24,631 bases of DNA from a virus. The stretch covers positions 1 to 24,631 of the IMG/VR virus record IMGVR_UViG_3300043539_000550. One strand, 5' to 3'. The notes beneath the pieces are model-generated. The model was not told where the DNA came from, made no database searches, and saw only the letters and a program-made list of their open reading frames with translations. This document shows positions 1 to 5,391 of the stretch, in pieces. Position 1 is the first letter of the stretch, and each line of letters begins with the position of its first letter. The position numbers and the translations under genes were made by a program.

Positions 1-102
1 ATTAACTACCACAGACTAGAGGTTTTGAGTTTGACATCTATGGAAGAGTATGATAAACTTATGTTAGAGATGAAAGGACCCGCAAATGGACTACGCAGAT
101 AA
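1..102 (+). CDS. C-terminal end of an unidentified protein (5' truncated)
   Basis: Frame 1 is open from the first base to TAA at 100-102 and encodes a 33-residue tail ending KGPANGLRR. The start lies outside the window. The next gene begins 17 bases before this stop, and an AAAGGA ribosome site for that gene lies inside this frame, so the two are probably translationally coupled. I do not recognise the family from so short a piece. Confidence 0.55.
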   Translation: MNYHRLEVLSLTSMEEYDKLMLEMKGPANGLRR

Positions 103-379
103 GACAGGACTACTAGGTCAACTATGGATTGACTATCGTGAGGACGAGAACTTCTCGCTCTTTATGGAATACAACGACATTGGTTTGCCATTGTCCTATG
201 TAGTGGCAGAAGGTTTGGTGCCAGCACTAACACAACTGGGCGAGGACTATGTTGATGAGACTATCGAGATGTTGTTTAAACTTCTTGAGATTACAGAACA
301 AGAAGTGGAGTTGCTACCCAGAATTAATTTAGATTCAGTTCTAGAACTCGCACACCAAAAGAAAAACACAATCGAGTAA
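86..379 (+). CDS. hypothetical acidic protein, 97 aa
   Basis: ATG start with AAAGGA about 9 bases upstream, inside the preceding gene (17-base overlap). The protein is acidic, mostly helical in appearance, with no membrane segment, no cysteines and no motif I recognise. It is followed directly by a GC hairpin that probably ends the transcript. Real gene status is supported by the overlap, the ribosome site and the terminator position. Function unknown. Confidence 0.75.
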   Translation: MDYADKTGLLGQLWIDYREDENFSLFMEYNDIGLPLSYVVAEGLVPALTQLGEDYVDETIEMLFKLLEITEQEVELLPRINLDSVLELAHQKKNTIE

Positions 380-383
380 TCTG

Positions 384-397
384 GCCCCTGCGGGGGC
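384..397 (+). terminator. GC-rich hairpin after the 86-379 gene
   Basis: GCCCC (384-388), loop TGCG, GGGGC (393-397), four bases after the stop codon. Only a weak T-rich tail (TATATTTTC) follows, so this is a plausible but not perfect intrinsic terminator. Confidence 0.55.
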
Positions 398-529
398 GCC
401 CTATATTTTCTCATATGTCAAACCATGCAAACCACATTTTCAAAAGATGATTACGAACGATCAAAAATTTTTCCCCAAACCTAGCATATTACGATGGGCC
501 AATTCTTTTCCCCAAACCTAGCATATCCT

Positions 530-543
530 GGTTTGGCCAAACC
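530..543. repeat. 14-bp perfect palindrome GGTTTGGCCAAACC
   Basis: Two CAAACC boxes meet head to head to form a perfect palindrome, the only such arrangement in the repeat cluster. It is about 35 bases upstream of the -10 box for the gene at 591 and would suit binding by a dimer of the factor that recognises the repeats. Confidence 0.6.
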
Positions 544-575
544 TTATACCATACAAACCTTATATTGTCAAACCA

Positions 576-584
576 TGTTATAAT
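576..584 (+). promoter_or_regulatory. extended -10 promoter for the gene at 591
   Basis: TGTTATAAT is an extended -10 element. It ends 6 bases before ATG at 591, so the transcript would start at or next to the start codon. There is no good -35; the CAAACC boxes around it suggest regulation. Confidence 0.6.
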
Positions 585-590
585 TAAACC

Positions 591-842
591 ATGCCACATC
601 ACTTTGCAAAGATGTATGAGAACAAGTCCCATAGACATGATTCTCTTTCTGACTCTGCTATCTTTAATGAAGCAGTAGGTTCTATAACGGGTATGTTGTA
701 TTCTATTGTTACTCTTAAGGCTTTCTTTCCTTTCTTTAGATCCCCTGCGGAAATCATTGATAATGCTGTTAATCATGCCCCTTATCCTATGCCGTCGCAA
801 AAATCGGGGGAGTCAAAGTATACCCAATTAACCCTATGGTAA
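591..842 (+). CDS. hypothetical protein, 83 aa, leaderless
   Basis: ATG lies 6 bases after an extended -10 box and there is no Shine-Dalgarno sequence, so the mRNA is probably leaderless. The protein has His-rich and Ser-rich stretches near its N-terminus and a short hydrophobic middle (about residues 30-50) with no clear transmembrane helix. No family recognised. The opposite strand is open too (489-800), but it has no promoter or ribosome site, so I chose this strand. A hairpin with a T tail follows the stop. Confidence 0.55.
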   Translation: MPHHFAKMYENKSHRHDSLSDSAIFNEAVGSITGMLYSIVTLKAFFPFFRSPAEIIDNAVNHAPYPMPSQKSGESKYTQLTLW

Positions 843-847
843 ATAAC

Positions 848-890
848 AAACCTTTTATCCTGGTTTCTTAAATATTTGATAAAGGTTTTT
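848..890 (+). terminator. imperfect hairpin with T tail after the 591 gene
   Basis: AAACCTTTTATC (848-859) pairs with GATAAAGGTTT (878-888) with one bulged T, followed by further T residues. Both arms contain a CAAACC-type box, so the hairpin may equally be a by-product of two inverted protein-binding boxes. Confidence 0.45.
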
Positions 891-918
891 CAAAATAAGA
901 TTACGATTATCGACAATT

Positions 919-944
919 TCTCCCTGGTTTTGGGAGATTTTTTT
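919..944 (+). terminator. intrinsic terminator
   Basis: TCTCCC (919-924) pairs with GGGAGA (932-937), loop TGGTTTT, followed by seven T residues (938-944). This is a textbook rho-independent terminator for + strand transcripts and sits just upstream of two strong promoters, insulating them. Confidence 0.75.
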
Positions 945-959
945 ATGCAGCAAATGGGC

Positions 960-988
960 TTGACAAACCTTAAAAACTAGGATATAAT
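960..988 (+). promoter_or_regulatory. consensus promoter P1 of the control region
   Basis: TTGACA (960-965), 17-base spacer, TATAAT (983-988): a perfect sigma-70/SigA-type match. No start codon follows at the leaderless distance, so the product is either a long leader or an untranslated RNA running into the iteron/DnaA-box region. Confidence 0.7.
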
Positions 989-1011
989 GCCCAAACCCTG
1001 CATATGATGGT

Positions 1012-1040
1012 TTGACAGATATGAAGGTTTGTGATACAAT
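1012..1040 (+). promoter_or_regulatory. consensus promoter P2 of the control region
   Basis: TTGACA (1012-1017), 17-base spacer, TACAAT (1035-1040). A CAAACC-type box overlaps the -35 and another lies in the spacer. It reads into about 200 bases without a gene, past the iterons and DnaA boxes, so it could supply an origin transcript or primer. Confidence 0.65.
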
Positions 1041-1114
1041 CCCCGACATAAGGTTTTGAGGTTTGGGGTTTGTCGCCCAGAAGATTACGACGCCATCTAT
1101 AAAAGGGCCCTATA

Positions 1115-1141
1115 CTCCACTATCCTCCACTTTACTCCACT
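1115..1141 (+). repeat. three CTCCACT iterons, exact 10-base period
   Basis: CTCCACT occurs at 1115-1121, 1125-1131 and 1135-1141, all on the same face of the helix. An AT-rich stretch (about 1150-1178) and perfect DnaA boxes follow. Phased short direct repeats beside an AT-rich tract are typical of replication origins, though they could also be regulator sites. Confidence 0.65.
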
Positions 1142-1178
1142 TCTAGACTGTCTAATAATATAATCAGTAAGATTAATC

Positions 1179-1233
1179 TGTGGATAACTTGTGGATAACT
1201 ATGATATTTTTAGCCTATTAGCCTGTGGATAAC
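1179..1233 (-). other. three perfect DnaA boxes (candidate replication origin)
   Basis: TGTGGATAAC, the complement of the TTATCCACA DnaA box, occurs at 1179-1188, 1190-1199 and 1224-1233. The first two are 11 bases apart, about one helical turn. A fourth copy is at 1523-1532. Four perfect 9-mers within 360 bases are not expected by chance. With the iterons and the AT-rich stretch just to the left, this suggests an origin or DnaA-controlled site that recruits host DnaA. Role inferred from sequence only. Confidence 0.65.
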
Positions 1234-1238
1234 TATAC

Positions 1239-1267
1239 TTGACAGGCAGACACATCCGTAATATACT
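1239..1267 (+). promoter_or_regulatory. promoter for the gene at 1274
   Basis: TTGACA (1239-1244), 17-base spacer, TATACT (1262-1267), then 6 bases to ATG. The third DnaA box ends 5 bases upstream of the -35, so DnaA could affect this promoter. Confidence 0.8.
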
Positions 1268-1273
1268 TAGAAT

Positions 1274-1519
1274 ATGACTAAATTTGCAGCCTTTATATTC
1301 TTACTTCTCACATCACCAATATGGGTAACGATCTTTGTTTTATTCGGTGCTGGCATCCTTGCTTTCTTTATTAACAACTGGCAAGGCTTTATCATTCCTA
1401 TCATAATTGCTATTCTTTGGAACATGCCAGATAAAGAAAAGCCTACTACAGGGACTTCGAGTGTTCCAAAGGCTCCTCGTGAGACATATGGTCATATCTT
1501 TACCAAACCTAAGAACTAA
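1274..1519 (+). CDS. small membrane protein, 81 aa, leaderless
   Basis: A near-consensus promoter ends 6 bases before ATG and there is no ribosome site, so the mRNA should be leaderless. Residues 4-31 and 36-50 are strongly hydrophobic, giving two membrane helices or one long hairpin; the C-terminal 30 residues are hydrophilic and basic. A second frame (1407-1730) overlaps but lacks start signals. The gene lies between two copies of the 16-base repeat CCTGTGGATAACTATA. Function unknown; position next to the candidate origin allows a membrane-anchor role, but nothing shows it. Confidence 0.7.
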   Translation: MTKFAAFIFLLLTSPIWVTIFVLFGAGILAFFINNWQGFIIPIIIAILWNMPDKEKPTTGTSSVPKAPRETYGHIFTKPKN

Positions 1520-1522
1520 ACC

Positions 1523-1532
1523 TGTGGATAAC
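1523..1532 (-). other. fourth DnaA box, in a 16-base direct repeat
   Basis: TGTGGATAAC again. It lies within CCTGTGGATAACTATA (1521-1536), an exact repeat of 1222-1237. It overlaps the stop codon of the minus-strand gene 1532-1771. Confidence 0.65.
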
Positions 1533-1771
1533 TATATTTTTGCGGTACAAGGATCAGACACCCTATGGGATAAGAACTCCCCACATGGGCATAAGGCTTC
1601 CTCACAGTGGCAGTTATCCTTATCTATCAAACCTTCATTAACAGGTAGAGGGTTGCAGGGTTTATTACTCTCATGGGAGACATATTCGCCACATGGGGAA
1701 AAGCCTATCTTGCCATACTCACCAGCATGACCTATTCCTTTAGGGCTTGCGTTACATAGTTCTGGTTTCAT
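1532..1771 (-). CDS. small Cys/His protein with an internal repeat, 79 aa, leaderless
   Basis: The protein has two copies of a motif of the form PCGE(Y/F)(V/L)SH followed by PC: residues 26-39 and 62-75. Extra cysteines are at 6, 54, 56 and 61. This pattern suggests zinc binding, with C27/H33/C39 and C63/H69/C75 as possible ligands. The start is supported by an extended -10 box (TG, one base, TAGAAT) ending 6 bases before ATG, as for other leaderless genes here. It is one of two minus-strand genes in the left arm and is divergent from the methyltransferase at 1848. No family recognised. The motif repeat could instead come from a non-coding DNA repeat. Confidence 0.5.
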   Translation of the reverse strand: MKPELCNASPKGIGHAGEYGKIGFSPCGEYVSHESNKPCNPLPVNEGLIDKDNCHCEEALCPCGEFLSHRVSDPCTAKI

Positions 1772-1777
1772 ATAGGT

Positions 1778-1786
1778 ATTCTATCA
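1778..1786 (-). promoter_or_regulatory. extended -10 promoter for the 1771 gene
   Basis: On the minus strand TGATAGAAT ends 6 bases before the ATG whose first base is 1771. No -35 visible. Confidence 0.5.
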
Positions 1787-1831
1787 TGCTATTGGGGATT
1801 ATGATGACATCTTTTTATTCCCCGAATTTTA

Positions 1832-1840
1832 TGCTATACT
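1832..1840 (+). promoter_or_regulatory. extended -10 promoter for the methyltransferase
   Basis: TGCTATACT, ending 7 bases before ATG at 1848. No ribosome site between them. Confidence 0.6.
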
Positions 1841-1847
1841 GGACGAT

Positions 1848-2441
1848 ATGATCAATTATAAAAATAGCAAGAGTTCTTCATTCCAAGAGTCGTTTGCCAT
1901 ATCTATGACCCAGGAGAAGAAGAATGGTTTCTATGTAGAGTTAGGCTCAGCAGACCCATATATCGAAAGTAACACCTATTTACTAGAATCTGAGTTTGGA
2001 TGGAAGGGGCTTGCCTTAGAAATTGATGAAGGTCTGGCTCAAAGATATAACTCCTCTGACCGTACTAACAAGTGCACTAACGCTGATGCTTTAACCTTTG
2101 ACTACCTGTCTTATTTTAGAGACAATAACTTCCCAAAGACTATTGACTTCTTGCAGATTGATATTGATGGACATGACAAAGGAAACTGTCTATTAGCCCT
2201 CCTAGCCCTGCCTATGCTACAGTATAGATTTTCGGTCATAATCATTGAGCATGACCTGTCTCAAAACTACAAGAGAGCCTCCATGAGAGATGCTCAAAGA
2301 GAAATCTTAAGCAGCCTAGGATACAAACTAATTGGGCAAACCCTTAGTGAAGACTGGTGGATCGATCCAGAATCAGTAAACCAAGAAGCCTATAGATATG
2401 ATATCTTCAACGGACATCCACTTATTGGAGAAGTAAAATGA
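1848..2441 (+). CDS. FkbM-like SAM-dependent methyltransferase, 197 aa
   Basis: The segment FYVELGSADP (about residues 28-37), then SNTYLLES and GWKGLALEID, matches the SAM-binding start of FkbM/Methyltransf_21 proteins, whose usual form is FVDVGA..G..SNT...E...GW.G...E. The acidic segment IDFLQIDIDGHD (about 97-108) fits the next Rossmann strand. Such enzymes O-methylate sugars or small molecules; the substrate here is unknown. The gene is leaderless, and its stop overlaps the ATG of the following hydroxylase (ATGA), so the two are co-translated and may act on the same target. Confidence 0.8.
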   Translation: MINYKNSKSSSFQESFAISMTQEKKNGFYVELGSADPYIESNTYLLESEFGWKGLALEIDEGLAQRYNSSDRTNKCTNADALTFDYLSYFRDNNFPKTIDFLQIDIDGHDKGNCLLALLALPMLQYRFSVIIIEHDLSQNYKRASMRDAQREILSSLGYKLIGQTLSEDWWIDPESVNQEAYRYDIFNGHPLIGEVK

Positions 2442-3010
2442 ATGTAATCCAACACGCAGATGGCATATATGAAATAGAAGATTTCCTAAATGATGAAGAG
2501 CAAGAACTATTTCTATCTTCATGCACAGATGATGGATGGGAAGAGTCTCACCCAGGAAACATAACTAAGCCAATGACAAATGAAGAGTTTAGTCTAAGAG
2601 ATAAACTGCTTGCTAGGCTAGGTACTTTTTTTGAAAACGTGGATTCTTTCTCTACTGTTAATCGCCTAAGAAGACTAACAACAGGTGAGTTTATGTGGCC
2701 TCACGTAGATGCTGGAAAGCCTCCAATACTTCCAGACACTGTAACCCCCATAGAAACTCCAGTAGAATCAAAGAGTATAGTCTTTGGGGTTGCGATATAT
2801 CTAAATGACAAGTTTACAGGTGGTGAGTTATCCTACCCAGATATTGAACTAGATATCTATCCAAAGCCTAGAAGTGCAGTTATTCATAATGCTAAGTTTA
2901 ACCATGAAGTTAAGACTGTTACCTCTGGTAATAGATATTCTATAACAGCATTTATTTATGGTGATGAGACTACCAAGTTTAATGGCCATGCCCAGGATAA
3001 TAACCAATAG
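2438..3010 (+). CDS. 2-oxoglutarate/Fe(II) dioxygenase, prolyl-4-hydroxylase type, 190 aa
   Basis: The Fe ligands are readable as H89 and D91 (WPHVDAG) and H156 (FNHEV), and the 2-oxoglutarate-binding residue as R166 (SGNRYSITAF). Between them is a jelly-roll stretch (VAIYLND...GGELSYP) typical of P4H-like oxygenases. Such enzymes hydroxylate proline or other side chains, and are common in phages. Four-base overlap with the methyltransferase upstream. A small hairpin follows the stop. Substrate unknown. Confidence 0.85.
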   Translation: MNVIQHADGIYEIEDFLNDEEQELFLSSCTDDGWEESHPGNITKPMTNEEFSLRDKLLARLGTFFENVDSFSTVNRLRRLTTGEFMWPHVDAGKPPILPDTVTPIETPVESKSIVFGVAIYLNDKFTGGELSYPDIELDIYPKPRSAVIHNAKFNHEVKTVTSGNRYSITAFIYGDETTKFNGHAQDNNQ

Positions 3011-3024
3011 TGCCCTTTAGGGCA
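3011..3024. terminator. short hairpin between convergent genes
   Basis: TGCCCTTTAGGGCA immediately after the stop codon of the hydroxylase; stem TGCCC/GGGCA with a four-base loop. No T run, so its terminator role is only suggested by its place between convergent genes. Confidence 0.45.
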
Positions 3025-3042
3025 TATGTAGGTTTACTACTT

Positions 3043-3372
3043 CTATTTTGCGCCGAACTCTAAAGACTTACCTATAGCATTATTGACCATGCGGACCAAA
3101 CCTCGTCTCGTAATTTTTGACGCATCGAACGTCTCCGTATACCCACCTTGAGGCATATCTGCCTTATCTAGGAAATGTCCGTACTTAGTCCTTAGTGTGT
3201 CTAATACTAGAGATTCTACTGCTCTTGCTTGATCCCGTTCGGAAAACCACCAATACTTAATTAGGACCCAGCCCTTCTGCCTGTGGCTTGCAAACCTTCT
3301 ACCAGACACATCAGATATGCCTATCTTAATAGCCTTATGTATTGGGCTATATAGTATATATAGTAGGGTCAT
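3043..3372 (-). CDS. GIY-YIG/T5orf172-like nuclease-family protein, 109 aa
   Basis: LLYILYSP at residues 3-10 and IKIGIS at 15-20 resemble the GIY-YIG signature strands; R25/R26 and E53 (VESLVLD) fit the conserved Arg and the metal-binding Glu. MPQGGYTETFD (73-83) is a motif I recall from actinobacterial and phage relatives. I start it at residue 29 of the longest frame because a perfect TATAAT ends exactly 6 bases before this ATG, predicting a leaderless mRNA. It is one of two minus-strand genes in the left arm and is divergent from 3421. Possibly a homing-type or small DNA-processing endonuclease; activity not shown. Confidence 0.75.
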   Translation of the reverse strand: MTLLYILYSPIHKAIKIGISDVSGRRFASHRQKGWVLIKYWWFSERDQARAVESLVLDTLRTKYGHFLDKADMPQGGYTETFDASKITRRGLVRMVNNAIGKSLEFGAK

Positions 3373-3378
3373 GTATCT

Positions 3379-3384
3379 ATTATA
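3379..3384 (-). promoter_or_regulatory. -10 box for the GIY-YIG-like gene
   Basis: TATAAT on the minus strand, 6 bases from the ATG at 3372. It abuts the -35 of the opposite promoter, so the two cannot be occupied at once. Confidence 0.65.
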
Positions 3385-3385
3385 C

Positions 3386-3414
3386 TTGACATACCCTGTC
3401 AAAATCGCTATAAT
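3386..3414 (+). promoter_or_regulatory. consensus promoter for the 3421 gene with a palindromic operator
   Basis: TTGACA (3386-3391), 17-base spacer, TATAAT (3409-3414), 6 bases to ATG. The -35 is one arm of a perfect inverted repeat TTGACA-N5-TGTCAA (3386-3402), a likely operator. Confidence 0.8.
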
Positions 3415-3420
3415 TAAGGT

Positions 3421-3627
3421 ATGATAAACATGGAAATACCTGACCCGTTTACTCAATTCAGAATAGATAAATACAACAGAACAAAAGGATTACGATATGA
3501 TTTCTTTTCTGGGGAATGGGATATGGAGTGTGGTTGTTGTGGAGAACCCCTTAATGCTCCAAACCGAAAGACCATGACAAAAATTAGACTATACCATACA
3601 AGAAATGAGTGCTTAGGTGGATACTAA
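3421..3627 (+). CDS. small Cys-rich protein, 68 aa, leaderless
   Basis: A perfect consensus promoter ends 6 bases before ATG. The C-terminal half holds ECGCCGEPL (two close Cys pairs) and later H59 and C64, consistent with a zinc knuckle. Function unknown. The next gene begins 11 bases before its stop. Confidence 0.7.
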   Translation: MINMEIPDPFTQFRIDKYNRTKGLRYDFFSGEWDMECGCCGEPLNAPNRKTMTKIRLYHTRNECLGGY

Positions 3628-3781
3628 TTGCTGCACTATATCTAAGGATAATGATGCTTTTTGGGATACCCACCAAACCATGTCAGATGGTCATATCTGG
3701 TGTGTTACCAAGTATATTGTTGATAAGGCTAAGGCTCAAGTTAAGTCTAAGTATGGCAATAAGAAAAGACATCGCCAATGA
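3617..3781 (+). CDS. hypothetical protein, 54 aa, GTG start
   Basis: Opens with GTG right after an in-frame TAG and ends with TGA that overlaps the next ATG (ATGA), the same coupling seen across the window. The protein begins MDTNCC and ends in a basic tail KKRHRQ; it contains three Cys and three His. The overlapping frame at 3609-3800 is hydrophobic and unlike its neighbours, so I prefer this one. No strong ribosome site; start is tentative. Confidence 0.55.
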   Translation: MDTNCCTISKDNDAFWDTHQTMSDGHIWCVTKYIVDKAKAQVKSKYGNKKRHRQ

Positions 3782-4011
3782 AAAAATGTTATGCTACTAA
3801 AAATGATGGTAAGACCTGCTTTGCAAATGTAGCACATCCTAAACAATACTGTCATATCCATGACCCAAATGGAAAGTTTAGACAGCAATTAAAGCGTAAA
3901 GGTATGGGCAAGGGATATACTCCAAAATGTGATCATACTTGGTATATGAGGGAGCCTGGTATACAATGTACAAAGTGTTTAGTTATATGGGAGAGTGATG
4001 AAAGAGCCTAA
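3778..4011 (+). CDS. zinc-binding small protein, 77 aa
   Basis: The N-terminal pattern KKCYATKNDGKTC....YCHIHDP matches small phage and bacterial proteins with a C-x9-C...YC-x-H motif (DUF5763-like), thought to bind zinc. A second pair C51/H53 and C64/C67 lies near the C-terminus. Coupled by ATGA overlap to the gene before and by a 14-base overlap to the gene after. No catalytic residues seen. Confidence 0.7.
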   Translation: MKKCYATKNDGKTCFANVAHPKQYCHIHDPNGKFRQQLKRKGMGKGYTPKCDHTWYMREPGIQCTKCLVIWESDERA

Positions 4012-4120
4012 GATAGCCCAAATGGACTGGCGTAGCCTTGGATATTGGCCCGTATGGAAAGATGGAAAAAAGGTATGGGTACCCAAAGACAAGATAAACA
4101 CTGATGATGAACAAACTTAA
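3998..4120 (+). CDS. hypothetical protein, 40 aa
   Basis: ATG preceded by GGGAGAG, a good ribosome site, inside the end of the previous gene. Basic, Trp-rich (four Trp) short protein with WPVWKDGKKVWVPKDK in the middle. No family recognised. Ends just before the promoter for 4139. Confidence 0.6.
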   Translation: MKEPKIAQMDWRSLGYWPVWKDGKKVWVPKDKINTDDEQT

Positions 4121-4123
4121 ACA

Positions 4124-4132
4124 TGATATAAT
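4124..4132 (+). promoter_or_regulatory. extended -10 promoter for the 4139 gene
   Basis: TGATATAAT, ending 6 bases before ATG at 4139. Confidence 0.65.
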
Positions 4133-4138
4133 CGGTAT

Positions 4139-4264
4139 ATGAATAAATCTAAGTGTTTTTTCTGCGAAAAAGATGCAACTCATTACGATGTTGTAGTAGA
4201 TCACGCTGACTACATAGTTGCAGATGTATGTCTAACTCATTTGTCTGTGAGCCATGTTTCATAA
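4139..4264 (+). CDS. zinc-ribbon microprotein, 41 aa, leaderless
   Basis: C6-x2-C9, then C31-x2-H34 after a short beta-like stretch, with ATH at 13-15: the same spacing as the DUF7455-like protein at 18883 and the 48-aa protein at 11366. These are probably single zinc ribbons. The extended -10 box 6 bases upstream supports this start. Stop codon overlaps the next start (TAATG). Confidence 0.65.
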   Translation: MNKSKCFFCEKDATHYDVVVDHADYIVADVCLTHLSVSHVS

Positions 4265-4500
4265 TGGACAAAAGAATCCTTAAAGATGGATCTGAGGTTG
4301 ACTCTTTTAATAAGCCAGTTGATCTAGTTATTCATACTAAGGCCCCTGGAAAATGGAAATTAATTGATTTAGAAACAGGGGAAGAGTACCTTGGATCTGA
4401 GATAAGCACAGACTTTGCAGAAGTGCTTAGAGAAAAGGTTAACATTAATAAAATAGGCACTTGGGTAAAAACCAAGTGGAAACAAAAGCAAGTTGACTAA
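4264..4500 (+). CDS. hypothetical protein, 78 aa
   Basis: I start it at ATG 4264, which shares its A with the TAA of the preceding gene; a longer frame from 4228 would overlap that gene by 37 bases and has no ribosome site. Central WKLIDLETGEEYLG looks like a small beta-rich fold; the C-terminus is basic with several Lys and Trp. Similar phage proteins are known only as hypothetical. Its end carries the -35 of the promoter for 4528. Confidence 0.65.
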   Translation: MDKRILKDGSEVDSFNKPVDLVIHTKAPGKWKLIDLETGEEYLGSEISTDFAEVLREKVNINKIGTWVKTKWKQKQVD

Positions 4501-4521
4501 ACCCTAACTTTAAGGTATACT
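4493..4521 (+). promoter_or_regulatory. promoter for the 4528 gene
   Basis: TTGACT (4493-4498), 17-base spacer, TATACT (4516-4521), 6 bases to ATG. The -35 lies in the last codons of the preceding gene. Confidence 0.75.
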
Positions 4522-4527
4522 TGATAT

Positions 4528-4812
4528 ATGGAACAATGGATTAATGACTATGCCTCATGGGTGCTTGCTCTCAGTGGGGTTGCAGCAATCTATTTTGTTG
4601 GAAGAAAACAAATTTGGGCATGGATCTGGGCTACATTTAATGAGGCTATGTGGATCTACTATGCCTTAGTAACTAAGCAGTATGGCTTTATCTTTGCTGC
4701 AATTGCATACTCTATTGTTTATATTAGATCTTACAGACACTGGAAAGACTTAGAAAAAGAACAGTTGTCTTGGAAAAGTTTTACACAATTGATATGGAAG
4801 GAAAACAAATGA
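4528..4812 (+). CDS. three-TM membrane protein, PnuC/SemiSWEET-like half-transporter, 94 aa
   Basis: Three hydrophobic segments at about residues 8-25, 29-46 and 52-68, then a hydrophilic C-terminus. The segment with W..FNEAMWIYYA and GFIFAAI.YS..Y....W resembles PnuC-type vitamin transporters, whose fold is built from 3-TM repeats as in SemiSWEETs. At 94 aa it is about half a PnuC, so it would have to work as a dimer. PnuC in phages feeds NAD precursors; the substrate here is inferred weakly. Leaderless start from a strong promoter. Confidence 0.6.
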   Translation: MEQWINDYASWVLALSGVAAIYFVGRKQIWAWIWATFNEAMWIYYALVTKQYGFIFAAIAYSIVYIRSYRHWKDLEKEQLSWKSFTQLIWKENK

Positions 4813-4901
4813 TGATTAACGCTTTATTTTTAATACCAACTGCTATTGCAGCGTATTTACTGTGTTACTTTATAATGACATACAAAGTAGATCAAGACTA
4901 A
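4809..4901 (+). CDS. single-TM micropeptide, 30 aa
   Basis: ATG overlaps the TGA of the preceding gene (ATGATG). One hydrophobic helix (about residues 3-23) with a short charged tail. Probably co-translated with the transporter-like protein and could be an accessory subunit; unproven. Confidence 0.5.
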   Translation: MMINALFLIPTAIAAYLLCYFIMTYKVDQD

Positions 4902-4917
4902 TTTTAGGAGAATAAAG

Positions 4918-5091
4918 ATGAGTATAGATGAAATGGCATTAAGAGAAGAGATAGCAAGAGAGATTGAAGCCCTTCCTATTGAACCATCTGTAACAAATGC
5001 ATTAGGCATGCGTCTTGCTGCTGCACATGTTGCAAGAGGAAAAGCAAATTATATGGCCAGTATTTTTGAAAAACAAATGGACTTTGAGTAA
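4918..5091 (+). CDS. hypothetical protein, 57 aa
   Basis: TTAGGAG ribosome site 8 bases before ATG. Helical, acidic N-terminal half and an Ala-rich middle (RLAAAHVARGKA). No motif recognised. Confidence 0.65.
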   Translation: MSIDEMALREEIAREIEALPIEPSVTNALGMRLAAAHVARGKANYMASIFEKQMDFE

Positions 5092-5094
5092 TAA

Positions 5095-5391
5095 GTGAGA
5101 CACACAACAAAGATAGAAAAGACTAGGGTCTGGCCTCTAAGAGTTATAGGGAATATATGTGGTGGATTTGCTGGCAATCATTTGTTCAAGGCTATAATTC
5201 TAGATGAAGATGGCAATCTAGGTTGGCGTTATAAGTACCACGGTAAAATGTGGGTAGTGCTTAACAAACCTTACAGGTGGTGGGGCACATATTATGAACT
5301 TGATATTCAAGGACTAAAGGATGATCTAGATGGTGCTGGATGGGATGACTATGACGAGTTTGGTAAAGCCTACTGGGATAAAGATGAGTAG
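5095..5391 (+). CDS. hypothetical protein, 98 aa, GTG start
   Basis: GTG start three bases after the previous stop; no clear ribosome site, so coupling is likely. Rich in Trp, Tyr and Gly with an acidic C-terminus (WDDYDEFGKAYWDKDE). No recognised domain. Confidence 0.65.
   Translation: MRHTTKIEKTRVWPLRVIGNICGGFAGNHLFKAIILDEDGNLGWRYKYHGKMWVVLNKPYRWWGTYYELDIQGLKDDLDGAGWDDYDEFGKAYWDKDE

Larger units (their letters stand above)
419..590. repeat. cluster of CAAACC boxes, left part
   Basis: AAACC or its complement occurs at 420, 429, 477, 514, 530 (reverse), 539, 555, 570 and 586 (5-mer start positions). Longer forms recur: CCAAACCTAGCATAT at 475-489 and again from 512, CAAACCTTATA at 538 and 554, and CAAACCATG at 419 and 569. 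The boxes lead up to and overlap the promoter of the gene at 591. This looks like a multi-site binding region for a DNA-binding protein. The protein is not identifiable here. Confidence 0.7.
848..1071. repeat. cluster of CAAACC boxes, right part
   Basis: AAACC/GGTTT boxes begin at 848, 862, 884, 926, 965, 993, 1009, 1026, 1052, 1060 and 1067, with GGTTT prevailing at the right end. One box touches the -35 of the first promoter (965-969), another overlaps the -35 of the second (1009-1013) and another lies in its spacer (1026-1030). That is the placement expected of operators. Longer shared forms include CCAAACCCTGCATAT (991-1005), and CAAACC followed by CATAT on the reverse strand. A second motif, AAGATTACGA, occurs identically at 897-906 and 1081-1090, with GATTACGA also at 449-456. 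Confidence 0.65.

Noticed and set aside
489-800. 103-aa frame on the minus strand
   Set aside because: Covers the CAAACC repeats and the opposite gene at 591; no -10 box or ribosome site, basic low-quality composition.
855-1049. 64-aa frame on the minus strand
   Set aside because: Runs across a clear terminator and two promoters; no start signals.
1407-1730. 107-aa frame on the plus strand
   Set aside because: Overlaps the leaderless gene at 1274 and the minus-strand Cys/His gene, with no ribosome site and a composition unlike its neighbours.
3609-3800. 63-aa hydrophobic frame on the plus strand
   Set aside because: The overlapping 54-aa frame (3617-3781) links both neighbours by start/stop overlap and looks more like a protein.
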